From contig QKWP01000443.1 in assembly GCA_003550325.1 (NCBI GenBank), positions 212,110 through 276,109 of the forward strand: a stretch of DNA of 64,000 nucleotides. The letters are read 5' to 3'. Below are positions 21,567-33,315 of the stretch, in pieces. The stretch's first letter is position 1, and each line of letters begins with the position of its first letter. The translations under genes and the position numbers were made by a program. Below the pieces are notes generated by a model. It saw only the letters and a list, made by a program, of their open reading frames with translations, searched no databases and was not told the origin of the DNA. The DNA is from Gigaspora rosea (taxonomy: Eukaryota; Glomeromycota; Glomeromycetes; Diversisporales; Gigasporaceae).

Positions 21567-22112
21567 GGCTACAAAAAGTTAATTTGTCATTTTATATAAC
21601 CCATCAACCAACTTTTCTAAAAAAAAAATTTTTTTTAAATTTTTATTGTCCATTTTTGCTATTTAATTTTTTTCGGTATCACTCGATAATGACCTTAATT
21701 TTTCAGAATTACCTGATTGATCTTAAAAAATCTGATTCCATGTTATGCAAACCAAAAAATTAACTTTGTGTGGCCTTGTATTATTATAATTATTATTAGA
21801 TTAATAACATATTATTTAATGTATAAAATTATATTGTATCTATATAAAAACATATTATTAGTAATGAAGTTATAAGAGAGTTAGCAGAAAGAAAATAACA
21901 TAATTATCATATGTTTAATATATATTTATGATATATTTATTATATACTAATTTAAATAATATAATAATAATATTGTTAATATATTAGATAGAATATAAAC
22001 TATTTAGCAAAAACATAGGTTTCTGTAAAGAAGAACATATATTATCCTAAAGGACCTTTTTTGTTGGGACATAAAAGAGTTTTGTAAATACTATTATTTT
22101 TGTAATTTTATA

Positions 22113-22536
22113 TTATACAAATCCTATGGTTTTATCAATAAGTACTAATGGGTTTAGTAACTTACGATAATGATAAAATTTATAATGATAATTTTCACAT
22201 ATTTCTATTAATCTGTAGCATAATTTTAAAAAAATTATTGTATAATTCACATAATTCAATTTGTAAAGCAGGGAGAATTTGGGGTCTGTTGATGTTGTAG
22301 GAGAAAATTGGGATCCCCCTAGATGCGATGTGAGTACTCTAGCCATGACAAAAAAGTTCAGGTTACGGAATAACCAATAAAAATTTTTAAGCTTATTTAG
22401 GTTAGGGTTAGTTTCTATATTAGAGTTAATAATTAGCATTGTATATAGTAAAGTCGACCAAGAAATATCTTTGTTAGTATGCAGAAGGTTGTTTATTATG
22501 AAATTTGTTGAGAAATAAGTGATTTCTTTTAATTTT
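22113..22536 (-). CDS. Uncharacterised open frame
   Basis: A minus frame open for 141 codons, with the first ATG at 22439 (108 aa). It is Asn/Leu/Tyr/Lys-rich with one more GC-rich stretch (SHLGGSQFSPTTSTDPKFSL). I see no domain, signal peptide or clear membrane segment. It lies just upstream, in transcript direction, of the truncated LINE but outside its target duplication, so it is not part of that copy. It could be a relic of another retroelement or chance. Confidence 0.25.
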
Positions 22537-23160
22537 CTTTAGAACAAACAAATCTTACTATTTGTGTTATGTTATACCAAATTGAAAATACTTATTGGAT
22601 AACTTGCTATAGAAATTACATGAGCAGAACTTGTTCAACGATGCGAAGTAATGACACATCAAGCGATTGGGAAAGGATAAGCAGCTACATAATCTATCTG
22701 CTACACACATGCAGTCACGAGAGTGGCTATCACATGTATTTCTGTTCACCAGGGAAGATCACAGGGTATCTGCAGGAGCAACATAGAGATATTAAACAAA
22801 AATGAGATAACAATGATATTATGACATTACGACATTATGGCTTAACAAAAAATACAATCGTCAACTATACCATAAGTAGTAATTTATTATATCATAGTAA
22901 AATGATTATATTAAACATTGATCACTATTAATATAAATGGATACCTTTTCTTAGCACTATTTGAAAGGCAGATATTGAAATAGAATTGCTTGTTAATGAG
23001 AATATTCTTGTATAAACTTGCACTTTAAGCATATTTGATATTAATTATTAATGAACTTCATCTCAATCCAAACCCTAATTAGCATTTATTAAATACCTTT
23101 CTCTTATGTCGATTAACACGCATAAGGTCCATTTTACCATAAAGAGTTCTGTTATATAAT
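22537..23160. other. No gene seen
   Basis: Overlapping short frames on both strands at 22567-22805, around a slightly GC-richer stretch (CACATGCAGTCACGAGAGTG), have no recognisable features. The rest is AT-rich with no repeat structure noticed. Confidence 0.4.
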
Positions 23161-23161
23161 G

Positions 23162-23711
23162 TCGGGGATAATACTGAAATCAAATGATACTGAAATCCAC
23201 AGTATCTCTGTATACAACGGATTTCCTAAAATTTCTAAAAATCGTGTAAACAATCAATCTACACTATGTAATCAAAACAATCGAATGCTATAACAGTATA
23301 GCCAGTCAGGTTAATTCAATATATGACTATATGTTGTATAAATCACATTCTTTATATCTATATACAGAAGACCTCAAAAAGGCGACTCTAACCCAACGCT
23401 AACTCTAACAACAAACTATACTAGATTTAACTAAATTTTTTTTGTTAGTAGTTTTATAGATGCTTTTGCTTCGTGGTTAGGGTTAGGGTTAGGGCACCTT
23501 TTTGATACAGTTAGAATATCTTCTGTATACAGGTATTAAGAATCCGATTTATGCAGCATATAGGCATACCGACTGGTTATAGCTTTAGATTGTTTTGATT
23601 ATGTAGGTAGATTGATTGTTTACATGATTTTTCAAAAATTGTAGAAGATCCGATGATATATAGATCACGTGGATTTCAGTATCATCTGATTTCAGCATCA
23701 TTCCCGATATA
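23162..23711. mobile_element. TIR element/MITE, ~550 bp (CGGGRATRATRCTGAAATCA ends)
   Basis: The left end CGGGGATAATACTGAAATCA and right end TGATTTCAGCATCATTCCCG are inverted. Inner arms also pair (GTAATCAAAACAATCGAATG with GATTGTTTTGATTATGTAGG; ATATACAGAAGA with TCTTCTGTATA). TTAGGGTTAGGGTTAGGGCA occurs at 23477-23496. Non-coding. The flanking duplication is not clear. Confidence 0.65.
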
Positions 23712-24657
23712 TAACACTATATGTAGTTAAGGTTAATTTGGTACTATCATGATGCAATTGTTAGAATTTGAATTGTGTTAACATTCTTGATTATAACTTG
23801 CTTATCGATATTTTAGTCTTAATATTTTTGACAAATTGCATATCTAATCAAAAGCGTTAAAGCATATCATATTGCTACATTAGTTTTAGCACATTGATCA
23901 CATTTTGGAAGATTGACATAAAATTACAAACTAAAAAAATCGACGAGAAAATTAATAATTATCAAATAATCTGGATGGCAAATATTCCAACCAAAAATTT
24001 ACAAAAAAGGAAAAATCAGAAATCAATAATCTAAATTTTTAGTGGAATGTAATTTATCTTAGTATTTGCTAATATATTATTGTTCTTTTATTAATATTAC
24101 AACCCTTTTTTTTATCTATCATGGAATGTTTGTTCTGTTCTTGCACTTGTTCTTGAATTATGACCATTATACAAAATGCTTTCAAATTCGTTAGCATATA
24201 TTAGATAATCAAACAACAAAAGCAAATTTGGAAAATTTACATTTCATGATTTTAAGAGAGTTGCGTTAATGATTAACAAATTTTTCGTTCTCATCTTTGA
24301 TAATAAGAGATTATCATTAATCTGCCCAATAAAAATCCTATGAAAAAAATTGAAAAATGCCAAATATTGAGTAAATAGATTTGCAAATTTGTATCGGGCC
24401 ACCGATATTTACGCCTAAAAAGCAATTTTTACATTGGTTGTTAATAGCATTTGTAATTTCATTCTACAGATAATCGCATTTTTTTAACAGTCATATGTCT
24501 TATTATACTATAGTACTAGTCACATTAACAGATCACAGGACAAGCAACAAGCTAAGAATTAGGTGCTCGAATTACCATTCAGAAGCATTCAAGATGGTCC
24601 ATGCGATATAGACAGGTGAAAATTAAATCTTAATATGGTCTATGCGACGATAGACAG
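23712..24657. other. No gene seen; short duplicated 5' flank of the kinase relic
   Basis: AT-rich. At 24592-24665 a 33-bp segment (ATGGTCYATGCGA...AGACAGGTGAAAATTAA) is present twice in tandem directly upstream of the first kinase-like exon. Confidence 0.4.
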
Positions 24658-24914
24658 GTGAAAATTAAGCACCAAGTGACGAATAATATCATGTGGACCA
24701 ATCAAGATCTAAGATTTTGCATACATATGCCATTCTGGCCCATCCTAAAGCTATCACTACATGATATGCATCACTTCATTTCTGGTATATCACTCCATGC
24801 CTGGTATACTAAAAAAATTATGCCAAAAGTACAAGAAGAATGGCTTGAAAAAGCTATTTCCGATGGGCATATCGATTATGTCAAATATAATAATTTTGCT
24901 AACCCTATTAACAT

Positions 24915-25574
24915 CAGGGATGGTAAATGACCTGGTCATTTGCCAATTTTTCAAATGACCTTAAATGACCTCAAAATGATCGGTCATTTGAGGTCATTCA
25001 AATTTTGGGTCATTTGGAAATGACTTGTGACCAAATGACTACGGACATTTCCAAATGACCGGGTCATTTGGTCATTAGGTCATTTTACATTTAGTTAATA
25101 TCTTACCAATCACGTCGATTATTAATAGACATGCCATTTGTAAATTCAAAAATGATTTATGTAATTTTGTAATCGGTAAATTATTATTCACGAACTTTTT
25201 TTTTAATAAAAAAAAAGTAAATACATTATCTTTTGTCTGGTATTTTTTTCTTAATCACTTTATACCTTATATGATTCAATTAGATTGTCGCTTTTTAATT
25301 ATTTAGCCAAAATACAAATGCCATTTATTTATCAAATAAAATTGGTCATTTGGAGTTGTCAACCATTTATCACGTATAATAATAATTATTGAATAGCATC
25401 TAGCAATGTTTCGTTTTACAGAGAACAATAATCAATTATATTGGCTAAAGTTATTAGATAATCAATTAACCAAGTTAAATGACCTTCTTAAGTCATTTGA
25501 GCTGTGAAATGACCAATGACTAGTCATTTGTCATTTGAGTCATTTGGGTCATTTAAAGTCATTTACTATCTCTG
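24915..25574. mobile_element. hAT MITE, 660 bp, inside the kinase
   Basis: Ends CAGGGATGGTAAATGACC and GTCATTTACTATCTCTG are flanked by ATTAACAT (24907-24914) and ATTGACAT (25575-25582), an 8-bp duplication matching at 7 positions. The subterminal zones are dense in AAATGACC/GGTCATTT. Removing the element and one duplication restores the kinase reading frame across the junction before the Gly loop. Confidence 0.88.
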
Positions 25575-25841
25575 ATTGACATTGGTGTAGGAGGTTTTGG
25601 AAAGGTTTTTAAATATGAATGGAAAGACTGTGAAATAACAGTTGCTCTTAAATGTCTTAAAGTTTATACAAGCATAAATGAAAAATCATATTGATAAGGT
25701 ATTAATTTGTTATATAGAAACCATAATTGCGATTGTAGATTAACAATTTCTATAATTCTTATAATTAGCTTAAACTATTATGAAGAGTTTAGTGCCATCC
25801 AAACATTATTACATTTTATGGAGTTACAAAAGGTGATTAAG

Positions 25842-25985
25842 CAGTGTTGGGCAATATGGACGTTTGGACATATTAAAAATAATATGGACAAATATGAACA
25901 TAGTAATTTATGGACATGGACAAATAGGTTTGAACTTAGTCCAAATTTTTTAAAAAATATGGACATATACCAAGTGCCAACACTG
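25842..25985. mobile_element. Small hAT-like MITE (CAGTGTTGGGCAA ends)
   Basis: CAGTGTTGGGCAATATGGAC opens and CCAAGTGCCAACACTG closes it, with repeated TATGGACA motifs inside. AGGTGATT (25831-25838) and AAGTGATT (25991-25998) may be the duplication, which would put the true ends a few bases further out; this is not certain. Confidence 0.65.
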
Positions 25986-26841
25986 GTAAGAAGTGATTTA
26001 TAATTTGAAGGCATCAAATAATAATGTTAAAAAATTTCCATCAAATTGAATATATTGACAGCTACGGGAATTATAATATGATTTTGGAATATGCTGATGA
26101 AAGAACTTTACAAACAAATTTAAAAACAAATTTTACAAAATTGCAATGGGCAAATAAACTGTGTATTGCTGAGGAAATAACATTTGGACTTCTATTTTTA
26201 CATAATAAGGTAAATATAATACTATGTATATTTTACGTATTTGTTTTATTTATTAACATACTTTAATTATTATATTTTAATAATTTAGCATTCGAATAAC
26301 ATTTTAATTCATAAAAGACAACCTAAAATTACAGATTTTGGACTATCAAAGCAAATGAATAAAATGTATATGACTTCGAATTCAATTGTTCATGGAATGC
26401 TGGCATATATCGAACCTAAGTGCTTTATCGATTCCAAATATAAACGTGATAAAAGATCTGATATCTATAGTTTTGGACTAGTTCTCTGGGAAATTTCAAT
26501 TGGCAGACCTCCATTTCAAACCTTTCAATCCAGAGATTCACTTGTTATTCACATATTTCAAGGAAATAGAGAAAAGGTTCACCATCTCTATATATCGAAC
26601 TTTATAAAAAATGTTGGAACAACGATCCTGAAAATCGTCCAAAACAAAAGTAATTCTCAATATTTTAAAGCAACTTATTCCTAGCGAAACTTTGTATCAA
26701 ACTGATCCTATCGAAACCTTATCTGAGAATATCGAAATTTCCTCAAGTCATTATAACAATATAGCACTTGCAAATTCATTGAAATTACAACATAATCTCC
26801 TCTTTATTTAACTAACACGATGAATTCAAATATTTCAGTAC

Positions 26842-27975
26842 AAGATATAAGTACCTTGAGGATTTGAAAAAAGCAGCACGCAAATATTTTAAGCAATCAA
26901 ATTTCTCAAAGCTTTAGAGCTTTTTGAAGAAATTCTTAAAAACAGTTAGCATAGTTCTAATGATCAACAAAGCACCTCAATCTGGGATCTTTCATATAAT
27001 AAATGTGGACTGGAAAATTTAAACGAGTTAACTAAGGTGCTTTACAAAAACTCTACACTGACTTTTTTGGATCTTCATTGTAATGAACTTGATCCGAAGG
27101 AGGAAAAGCATTGGCAGATGCACTTTGGAAGAACTCTACGCTAACTTCTTTGAATCTTTACTATAATAATCTTGGATCTGAAGAAGGAAAAATATTAGTA
27201 GATGCACTTTGCAAGAACTCCACGCTAACTTCTTTGAATCTTTACTACAATAATCTTGGATCTGAAGGAGGAAAAGTATTAGCAGATGCATTTTGTAAGA
27301 TCTCCACACTAAAAGATTTGAATCTTAGAGATAATAACCTTGGATCCGAAGGAGTAAAAGCATTAGCAGATGCACTTTGCAAGAACTCCACACAAAAAGA
27401 TTCGAATCTTAGAGGTAATTATCTTGGATCTGAAGGAGTAAAAGCATTGGCAGATGCATTTTGCAAGAACTCCACACTGGAAGATTTGAATCTTGGTTCA
27501 AATGAAATTGGATCAAATGGAGGAAAAGCATTAGCAGATGCACTTTGCAAGAACTCCATGCTGATTTCTTTAAATCTTTACTATAATAATCTTGGATCGG
27601 AAGGGGGAAAAGCATTAGCAGATGCACTTTGCAAGAACTCCACACTGAAAGATTTGAATCTTAGCAGTAATTGGATAGGGTCAGGAGGAAAAGCATTAGC
27701 AGATGCACTTTGCAAGTTACACATTGAAAGAATTGAATCTTCATAACAAAGCATTAGCAAATGCACTTTGCAAAAACTCCATACTGACTTCTTTGAATCT
27801 TTATTATAATAATCTTCCAAAGGAGGAAAAGCACTAGCAGATGCACTTTGCAAGAACTCCATGCTAACTTCTTTGAATCTTGGCTTGAATGAACTTGATC
27901 TGAAGAAGGAAAATTATTAGCTAATACACTTTGCAAGAACTCTACACTGATTAAATTATATATTTATAATAATTA
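26842..27975 (+). pseudogene. Leucine-rich repeat (ribonuclease-inhibitor type) gene, frameshifted
   Basis: A linker resembling a TPR helix pair (LEDLKKAARKYFKQSNFSK then ALELFEEILKNS, frameshifted at about 26914) leads into LRRs from about 26980. The longest open frame, 27111-27746, has seven to eight 28-residue repeats of the form LGSEGGKALADALCKNST-LxxLNL, each 84 bp; the DNA copies are very similar. Such NLRC3/RNI-like LRRs form a horseshoe used for protein binding; in this fungal group they often follow kinases, and the kinase relic ends 30 bp upstream, so the two may have been one gene. Frameshifts occur near 27100, 27690 and 27745, and four further degenerate repeats run to a stop at 27973-27975. 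Confidence 0.8.
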
Positions 27976-29217
27976 GATCGGGTTTAAATTAATATCAAGC
28001 AATTCAAATATTGAAATAATTCAAGACTATTGATAAATATTATTTATAAAATAAATTAATTATGTAAATTATGAATTTAATGTAAAAGCTGTTAATGTAA
28101 AAGCTGTAAATTGATAGTTGTATATCTCTAAGTTATTAAATAAAAAATTTATATTTATTAAAGTAATAAAAGTAGAAAGAGAAAAAGAGAGAGAGAGAGT
28201 GTGTGTGTGTCTATGTAATAGCAAATACTAAGAAAGAGACTATGTAATATCAAATATTAAGAGTAGATATGCAATGTATAACAAAATCAAGAAAGAGACT
28301 ATATAATAGCAAATACTAGTATTTGATGTATATTAATATATAGGAATAGAAACCAGGCAAATCAAAAATTTTCAAAATTGAGTTTTATACTTAACTAATA
28401 TAAAAACTTGTAAAGAATATTTTTTACTTAATAATGAACCTTTTGATTAATTAATAAAAATTTAAGATACTTGTGTTTAAAAAATTTGGTTGAAAATCAT
28501 CCAATCTTAATTAAACAGAAATAATCTATTTTTATATTATACAACGCTTTCTGAATAAGACTGATTAAGACCGATCAAGACCAAATGGATTCAAATTGTT
28601 GATCATTGTTTATGTGAGTTTGTATAACATAACACTAAAAATTATGTTATCTCAAAAACTCTAATTTATCGATTTTCCTGGTTTCTATTGATGGCCCCAT
28701 ATATAGATTTAATACAAATGGGTTTTTTGTCTTGAAGATGACTCTATGATACTAGAAAATTTTTTTGAGTAAATTGTATATAGATTGTGTAACCAAAACA
28801 ACCCAAACTTGATTTTTTGCTATTTTAAAAATGATTTTTACAAAACTTTTTTGTTATTGGATAAAATTAATAGTAAAATATTTATTTGCTATATTGATCA
28901 TTTTATTAGATTTAAAGTCAAATTTTCAGACTTTCATAACTCATTTTAATATTAAGTAAACTGGTTATAAATTAAGGCTTAACAAAATCTCAATTTTGGT
29001 TTGGGACCTTGGAACCCTATTTTCAAGGCAAAGACCTCAAATTAGCAAATATTTAATACCAAATATATCAGTTACATCTACTTAAATTTTAATATTAAAT
29101 TTAAATTGAAAATAAGAACTACATTTAATTTTATAAAAATGTATTCATATTTGATAAAAACTATATCTAATACCTAATTTAATACTAATAAATTGTATGG
29201 ATGAATTGATTAAAACG
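27976..29217. other. No gene seen; GA/GT microsatellite
   Basis: A (GA)n(GT)n microsatellite lies at 28177-28211. Between 28220 and 28325 a TATGTAATAGCAAATAYTAAGAAAGAGAC motif repeats about three times. Otherwise AT-rich without structure I recognise. Confidence 0.5.
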
Positions 29218-29457
29218 AAAAGAACTGCACGCATTTGATATCATAGTTGGACGCATTCCAGCGCTAATAGTGCTAGATATTCAAACATTATTAAGAGATA
29301 TATAGCATACATCAGTGCGTTTGATGTATAATTAAAGAGATATATAGCATAATCAGTGCGTTTGATGTATAATTGAAAGAGAAATACATTAGTGCGATTG
29401 ATGTATAATTGACAGAGATATATATAGCATACATCAGTGCATTTGATATATAATTAG
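29218..29457. repeat. Tandem repeat, AGAGATATATAGCATACATC unit
   Basis: Four copies, 40-55 bp each, of AGAGATATATAGCATACATC followed by AGTGCGTTTGATGTATAATT run from about 29305 to 29457. The leading part (29218-29300) aligns with 13815-13928. Each unit carries a CATCAGTGCGTTTGATG inverted motif. Confidence 0.7.
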
Positions 29458-29463
29458 CGTTAG

Positions 29464-29580
29464 CTGGTGGTTTCCCACCTGCATAAATGCAGGCCGGCTG
29501 TTAGCCAGAAGCTTTAAAGTCACATGATCTTGACCGGTGGTTTCCCACCTGCATAATGCAGACCGGCCGTAAAAGACGTT
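29464..29580. repeat. GC-rich duplicated hairpin block
   Basis: GGTGGTTTCCCACCTGCATA then ATGCAGGCCGGC (29467-29499) recurs at 29538-29573 with one gap. Each copy can form three small hairpins (GGTGG/CCACC, CTGCAT/ATGCAG, and GCCGGC paired with the TTAGCCAG side). Its GC content is far above the surroundings. A G-rich GGGAGGGTAGGGTAGGGTG tract follows at 29612-29630. Function unknown. Confidence 0.5.
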
Positions 29581-30499
29581 TAAGCTGCACAAAATGGCAG
29601 GATTCTACGTGAGGGAGGGTAGGGTAGGGTGCGAAATTGCTTTGCCTCTTGAAAGGCTGCTGTCGTGCTGCCCTGCTGCTCCCCCGTTTTATATTTGCAT
29701 GTTGTTGTCATATGTTCCTGCTAAATCTGGTTATATTAGTATTCACGCCTAAACCCGGAATTAGAAATTTCATTAAATTTCTATTTATCTTCCTCCTTGC
29801 ATATACTGGATTCTCTTGTTAGAACTGGGATCACTCATGTGATCGTAGCATCACTGCTTAGCCATCTTTTCGATATGTTGACCTACTGCCAACTTGAATT
29901 AATCATAATATAAAAAAAAATTTCACTAATATATTTATGTTTTTATAGTATTGATTTAAAGACAATACCAAAATTTATAATTTAATTTGGCCTTTAATAT
30001 ATATATATTCCATATACTGTATACTCTAAAGTACTGCTATCTTAAGTAGCATGAATTTTAATCACAGTATGCTTATAAATGTACAATAAAAACATAGAAT
30101 TTTAATGGCTAAGAGGAGTAACAAACAATAGGTGATTTTTTAAAAGGGTCAAAAAAGTTGAAATTATATATAAGGAACCTGACCAAATATATATTAAAAA
30201 GTGAAACAGAATAGGCCTCAAATAAAATAATTAGATAATTAATAACATGGTTCTAATCAAATGAAGATTTTTTTATACTATTTAGAGATCAAAAAACCAT
30301 ATACTCTATTATACAAATATAAATATATTATTAGTATTCAAAATAATATTTATAGAAATATGAATTAATTGAAAATTTTGTATGTATGTCATTTAATAGC
30401 AAGCAAATATACGCTCTATTATGTAAACAAGACTATATTCCTGATATACAAAAAAATGTTTACATAGAAATACATCTAACTATAGAATTAAAGTTATCA
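29581..30499. other. No gene seen
   Basis: A 61-codon plus frame at 29637-29822 has two hydrophobic stretches but no start context or homologue I recognise; its neighbourhood is repeat-like. The rest is AT-rich. Confidence 0.4.
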
Positions 30500-30750
30500 A
30501 ACTTTAAATATATAATATCGCAGATGATCATAAAATCAGATAATAGTAAAATTTGGAGGTCTTAATTTGAAATATAAGTTCTACTAAAATCTACCTATAC
30601 TCTTTTATTAATAACCCTAACCTTAAATCCTAACTAAACTATAAAAAAAAAAGCAGGCAAAAAGGCCCTAAAAAATTTTAAAAGTTGATATAAAATATAT
30701 TCAAATTTTACTATTATCTGATTTCATGATTATGCATAATATATAATAAA
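30500..30750. repeat. Palindromic MITE with CCCTAACCTTAAATCC core
   Basis: Arms ATCATAAAATCAGATAATAG...TAAAATTTGGA (about 30528-30560) and TCAAATTTTACTATTATCTG...TCATGATTA (30699-30734) are inverted copies, extending outward to TATATAATAT on both sides. The core has AATAACCCTAACCTTAAATC (30608). Confidence 0.6.
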
Positions 30751-32393
30751 TATATTAATGTATTATATAAGAGAGTTTCCAGAAATTAGCTGATTTCTGT
30801 GTAGTGGGTAGGTTAGCTAAAGTTTAGGTATAATTCTGGTCAAAATTCTGGTCAAATGTTACAAAATTATTTTTAATCAAAATAATAGATTTATTAAAAT
30901 ATTTAATGATTAATAACTTTTGATCTACTGGATCAATTTTGATGATTTAACTACCAAAATAATCCTCTTTATGAGAGGATTCTAGCAAGCTCAAATTATT
31001 AAAATATAATTGCTGAATCTTAAAATTGAATAGATTTGTGTTACTTTAGAAGTTTTATAATTTATTAAAAAATTATAAACTATTTATAGTAAAATAGTCT
31101 ATTCTGACTTTAGAATTATATATTTGGATATTTATAATTTAGGCTTTCTAGAATCATCTCATTGAGAGTATTATTTTGGTAGTTAAATCATCGAAATTGG
31201 CCTAATAGATCAAAAGTAAAATTTAATTCGTGATTCGCCTATAATTAGTAGGATACATAATAAATTTTGGAGCAAATTACTATATTAATTTACTAAATTT
31301 GGAGGTTGGCTAAAGCAGAGCGAGTTTTGATTGTCTACATGCATGATATCGATCAGTGAATTATTATCTACATTTATGAACAAATTTTGGTATTTTTTAT
31401 ATCTTTTAGCAAAGGTTTCTCAACAGCTATGTAATTAAACTTAATAAAAATTTTTTATTAAATTCTACAAACTTGCAGAATTGATTCATTGAGTTTGGCC
31501 TGGTAGATATTGAGAAATATTTGTTTAAAGTTTAAAAAAAATTATCGAAATCTAAGAGAAATACAGATACGATTATGTTTTTTAAAATTTAAATAAAAAT
31601 TTCTCGATAATTACTAAACCAAATTTAATGAAAATTTTTTTATTATAATTCAACAAAATTGTAGAATTAAAATAAAAAAAAATAATCGAATTTGGATTGG
31701 TAGTTGTTGAGGTATATTTATTGAAAGCTAAAAAAATTTTAACTGCAGCTTTTCTTTAACAGATGCTTCAATTTTATACAAGATTACTTGCATTTACTGA
31801 TAAAATTTGATTAATATTTTTTTTTATTTAGTTCTATAATCTTATAGAATTAAAATAAAAATATTGAACGAATTTGATTAGTATGTATTGAATAATCTTC
31901 GTTAAATTTTAGCACCTATAAAAGAAAGTTACGGCTAAATTTCTTTGAAGTTTTAATCAATATTTCTCAACAACTACAAATCCAAGTTCGATAAATTCTT
32001 TTGCTTTAATTCTACAGGCTTGTAGAATTAAAATAAAAAAATTTTCATTGAATTTGGTTTAGTAATTATTGAGAAATTTTTTTATCTAAATTTTAAAAAA
32101 TGATCATAGCTATATCTGTATTTCTCTTAAGATTTTGATAATTTTTTTAAACTTTAAACTAACGTTTCTCAATAACTACCAGGTCAAACAAATAAATCTT
32201 TTTTTATTCCAATTCTGCAAGCTTGTAGAATTGCATAAAAAACTTTATTAAGTTTAATTACATAGCTATTGAGAAACCTTTTCTAAAAGATATAAAAAAT
32301 ACCAAATTTTGTTCATAAATGTAAATAATCATTCACTGATCAATATTATGCATGTAGACAAAACTCGCTCTGCTTTAGCTGATCTCAAAATAT

Positions 32394-32734
32394 GGAAATC
32401 TGGCTGTTCCTCTTTCTAAAAGTTTTTTTTGTCAATTAAACCTTTAATGTTTATCTAATAAACATTGTAGAGCTAATTTTTCTGATTCTAATAGTAGTAA
32501 AACCATTAAAATTGACCTATAATATTATGAGAAATGAGCATTTTAATCTTCACGACTATATGTATTTTTCTTTAAATAACAAAAAAAAACATATAGTTGC
32601 GAAGATTAAAATGCTTATATCTTATGATTTTACTACTATGGAATCGGAAAAATTAGCTTTACAACTTTTATTAGATGTATATTAAAAGTTTACTTGACAG
32701 AAAAAAACTTTTAAAGGAGGAACAGCCAGATTCC
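32394..32734. repeat. Hairpin MITE, ~340 bp (GGAATCTGGCTGTTCCTC ends)
   Basis: GGAAATCTGGCTGTTCCTC at the left is mirrored by GAGGAACAGCCAGATTCC at the right, and pairing continues almost to the centre (GCATTTTAATCTTC...ACTATATG with CATATAGTTGCGAAGATTAA around 32575-32595). It is inserted in the right half of the giant palindrome. Confidence 0.75.
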
Positions 32735-33315
32735 AACATTTACTAAAAAACTTATCTTTATTTATCCCCACTTTTTACTATATATTACATATATGATTTC
32801 TATTATCTATAGGCAAATTATGAATTAATTTTTAATTGTTAATAAATTTTGACCTACAAATCAATTTTTATAATTTAACTACCAAGATAATTCTTTCATT
32901 AAGAGGATTCTAGTAAGCCTGAAATCATGAAAAGTCAATTATTGAACCTTATTATCAAAATAGATTTGTTTTACTATAAAAAGTTATAATTCTTTAATAA
33001 ATTATAAAACTATTATAGTAATACAAATTTATTCCAATCTCAGAATCTAGTAATTAGATTTTAATAATTTTGGTTTGATAGTATTCTCTTAATAAGAGAA
33101 TTCCAAAAGCCAAAAATTATTAAAATCTAATTACTAGATTCTAAAATTAAAAAGATTTGTATTACTGCAAAAGTTTTATAAGAGGATTCTAGCAAGCCAA
33201 AAATTATTAAAATCTAATTACCAGATCCTAAGATTAAAAAAGATTTGTATCACTATAAAAGTTTTATAATTTATTAGAGAATTATAAACTATCTATAGTA
33301 AAACAAATCTATTTA

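Larger units (their letters stand above)
19794..21776. mobile_element. MITE (AGGCYACAMAAAGTTAATTT ends), split by the LINE insertion
   Basis: Left end AGGCTACAAAAAGTT (19795-19809) and right end AACTTTGTGTGGCCTT (to 21776) are inverted copies, continuing inward as AATTTGTCATTTTATATAAC and GTTATGCAAACCAAAAAATT. The LINE 19810-21566 lies between them. Related copies: 40713-40860, 40920-41132 and a partial at 41213-41251. Confidence 0.65.
24658..26811 (+). pseudogene. Protein kinase pseudogene, cut by two MITEs and lacking the catalytic loop
   Basis: The order of kinase subdomains is clear in fragments. Pre-loop linker EEWLEKAISDGHIDYVKY (24825-24880), Gly loop and VAIK-type lysine (IGVGGFGKVFKYEWKD...TVALKCLK, 25575-25675), HPNIITFYGVTKGD (about 25795-25838), hinge region (GNYNMILEYADERTL, 26050-26115), then after a 79-bp intron (26210-26288) KITDFGLSK, a P+1 region (MLAYIEPKCF), SDIYSFGLVLWEISIGRPPF, and finally CWNNDPENRP in another frame. 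Joining the exons leaves LFLHNK next to HSNNILIHK: the H-R-D catalytic loop is missing. A 660-bp hAT MITE separates the linker from the Gly loop; a second MITE sits after FYGVTKGD. Stops follow NEKSY (about 25693) and at least two frameshifts occur after GNREK (26575). The C-terminal frame ends at 26809-26811. A dead member of the expanded glomeromycotan kinase family. Confidence 0.85.

Noticed and set aside
27409-27936. Minus-strand frames of 60-93 codons with repeated Ser/Cys/Leu pattern
   Set aside because: Antisense of the LRR repeats; the plus strand gives the correct LRR consensus.
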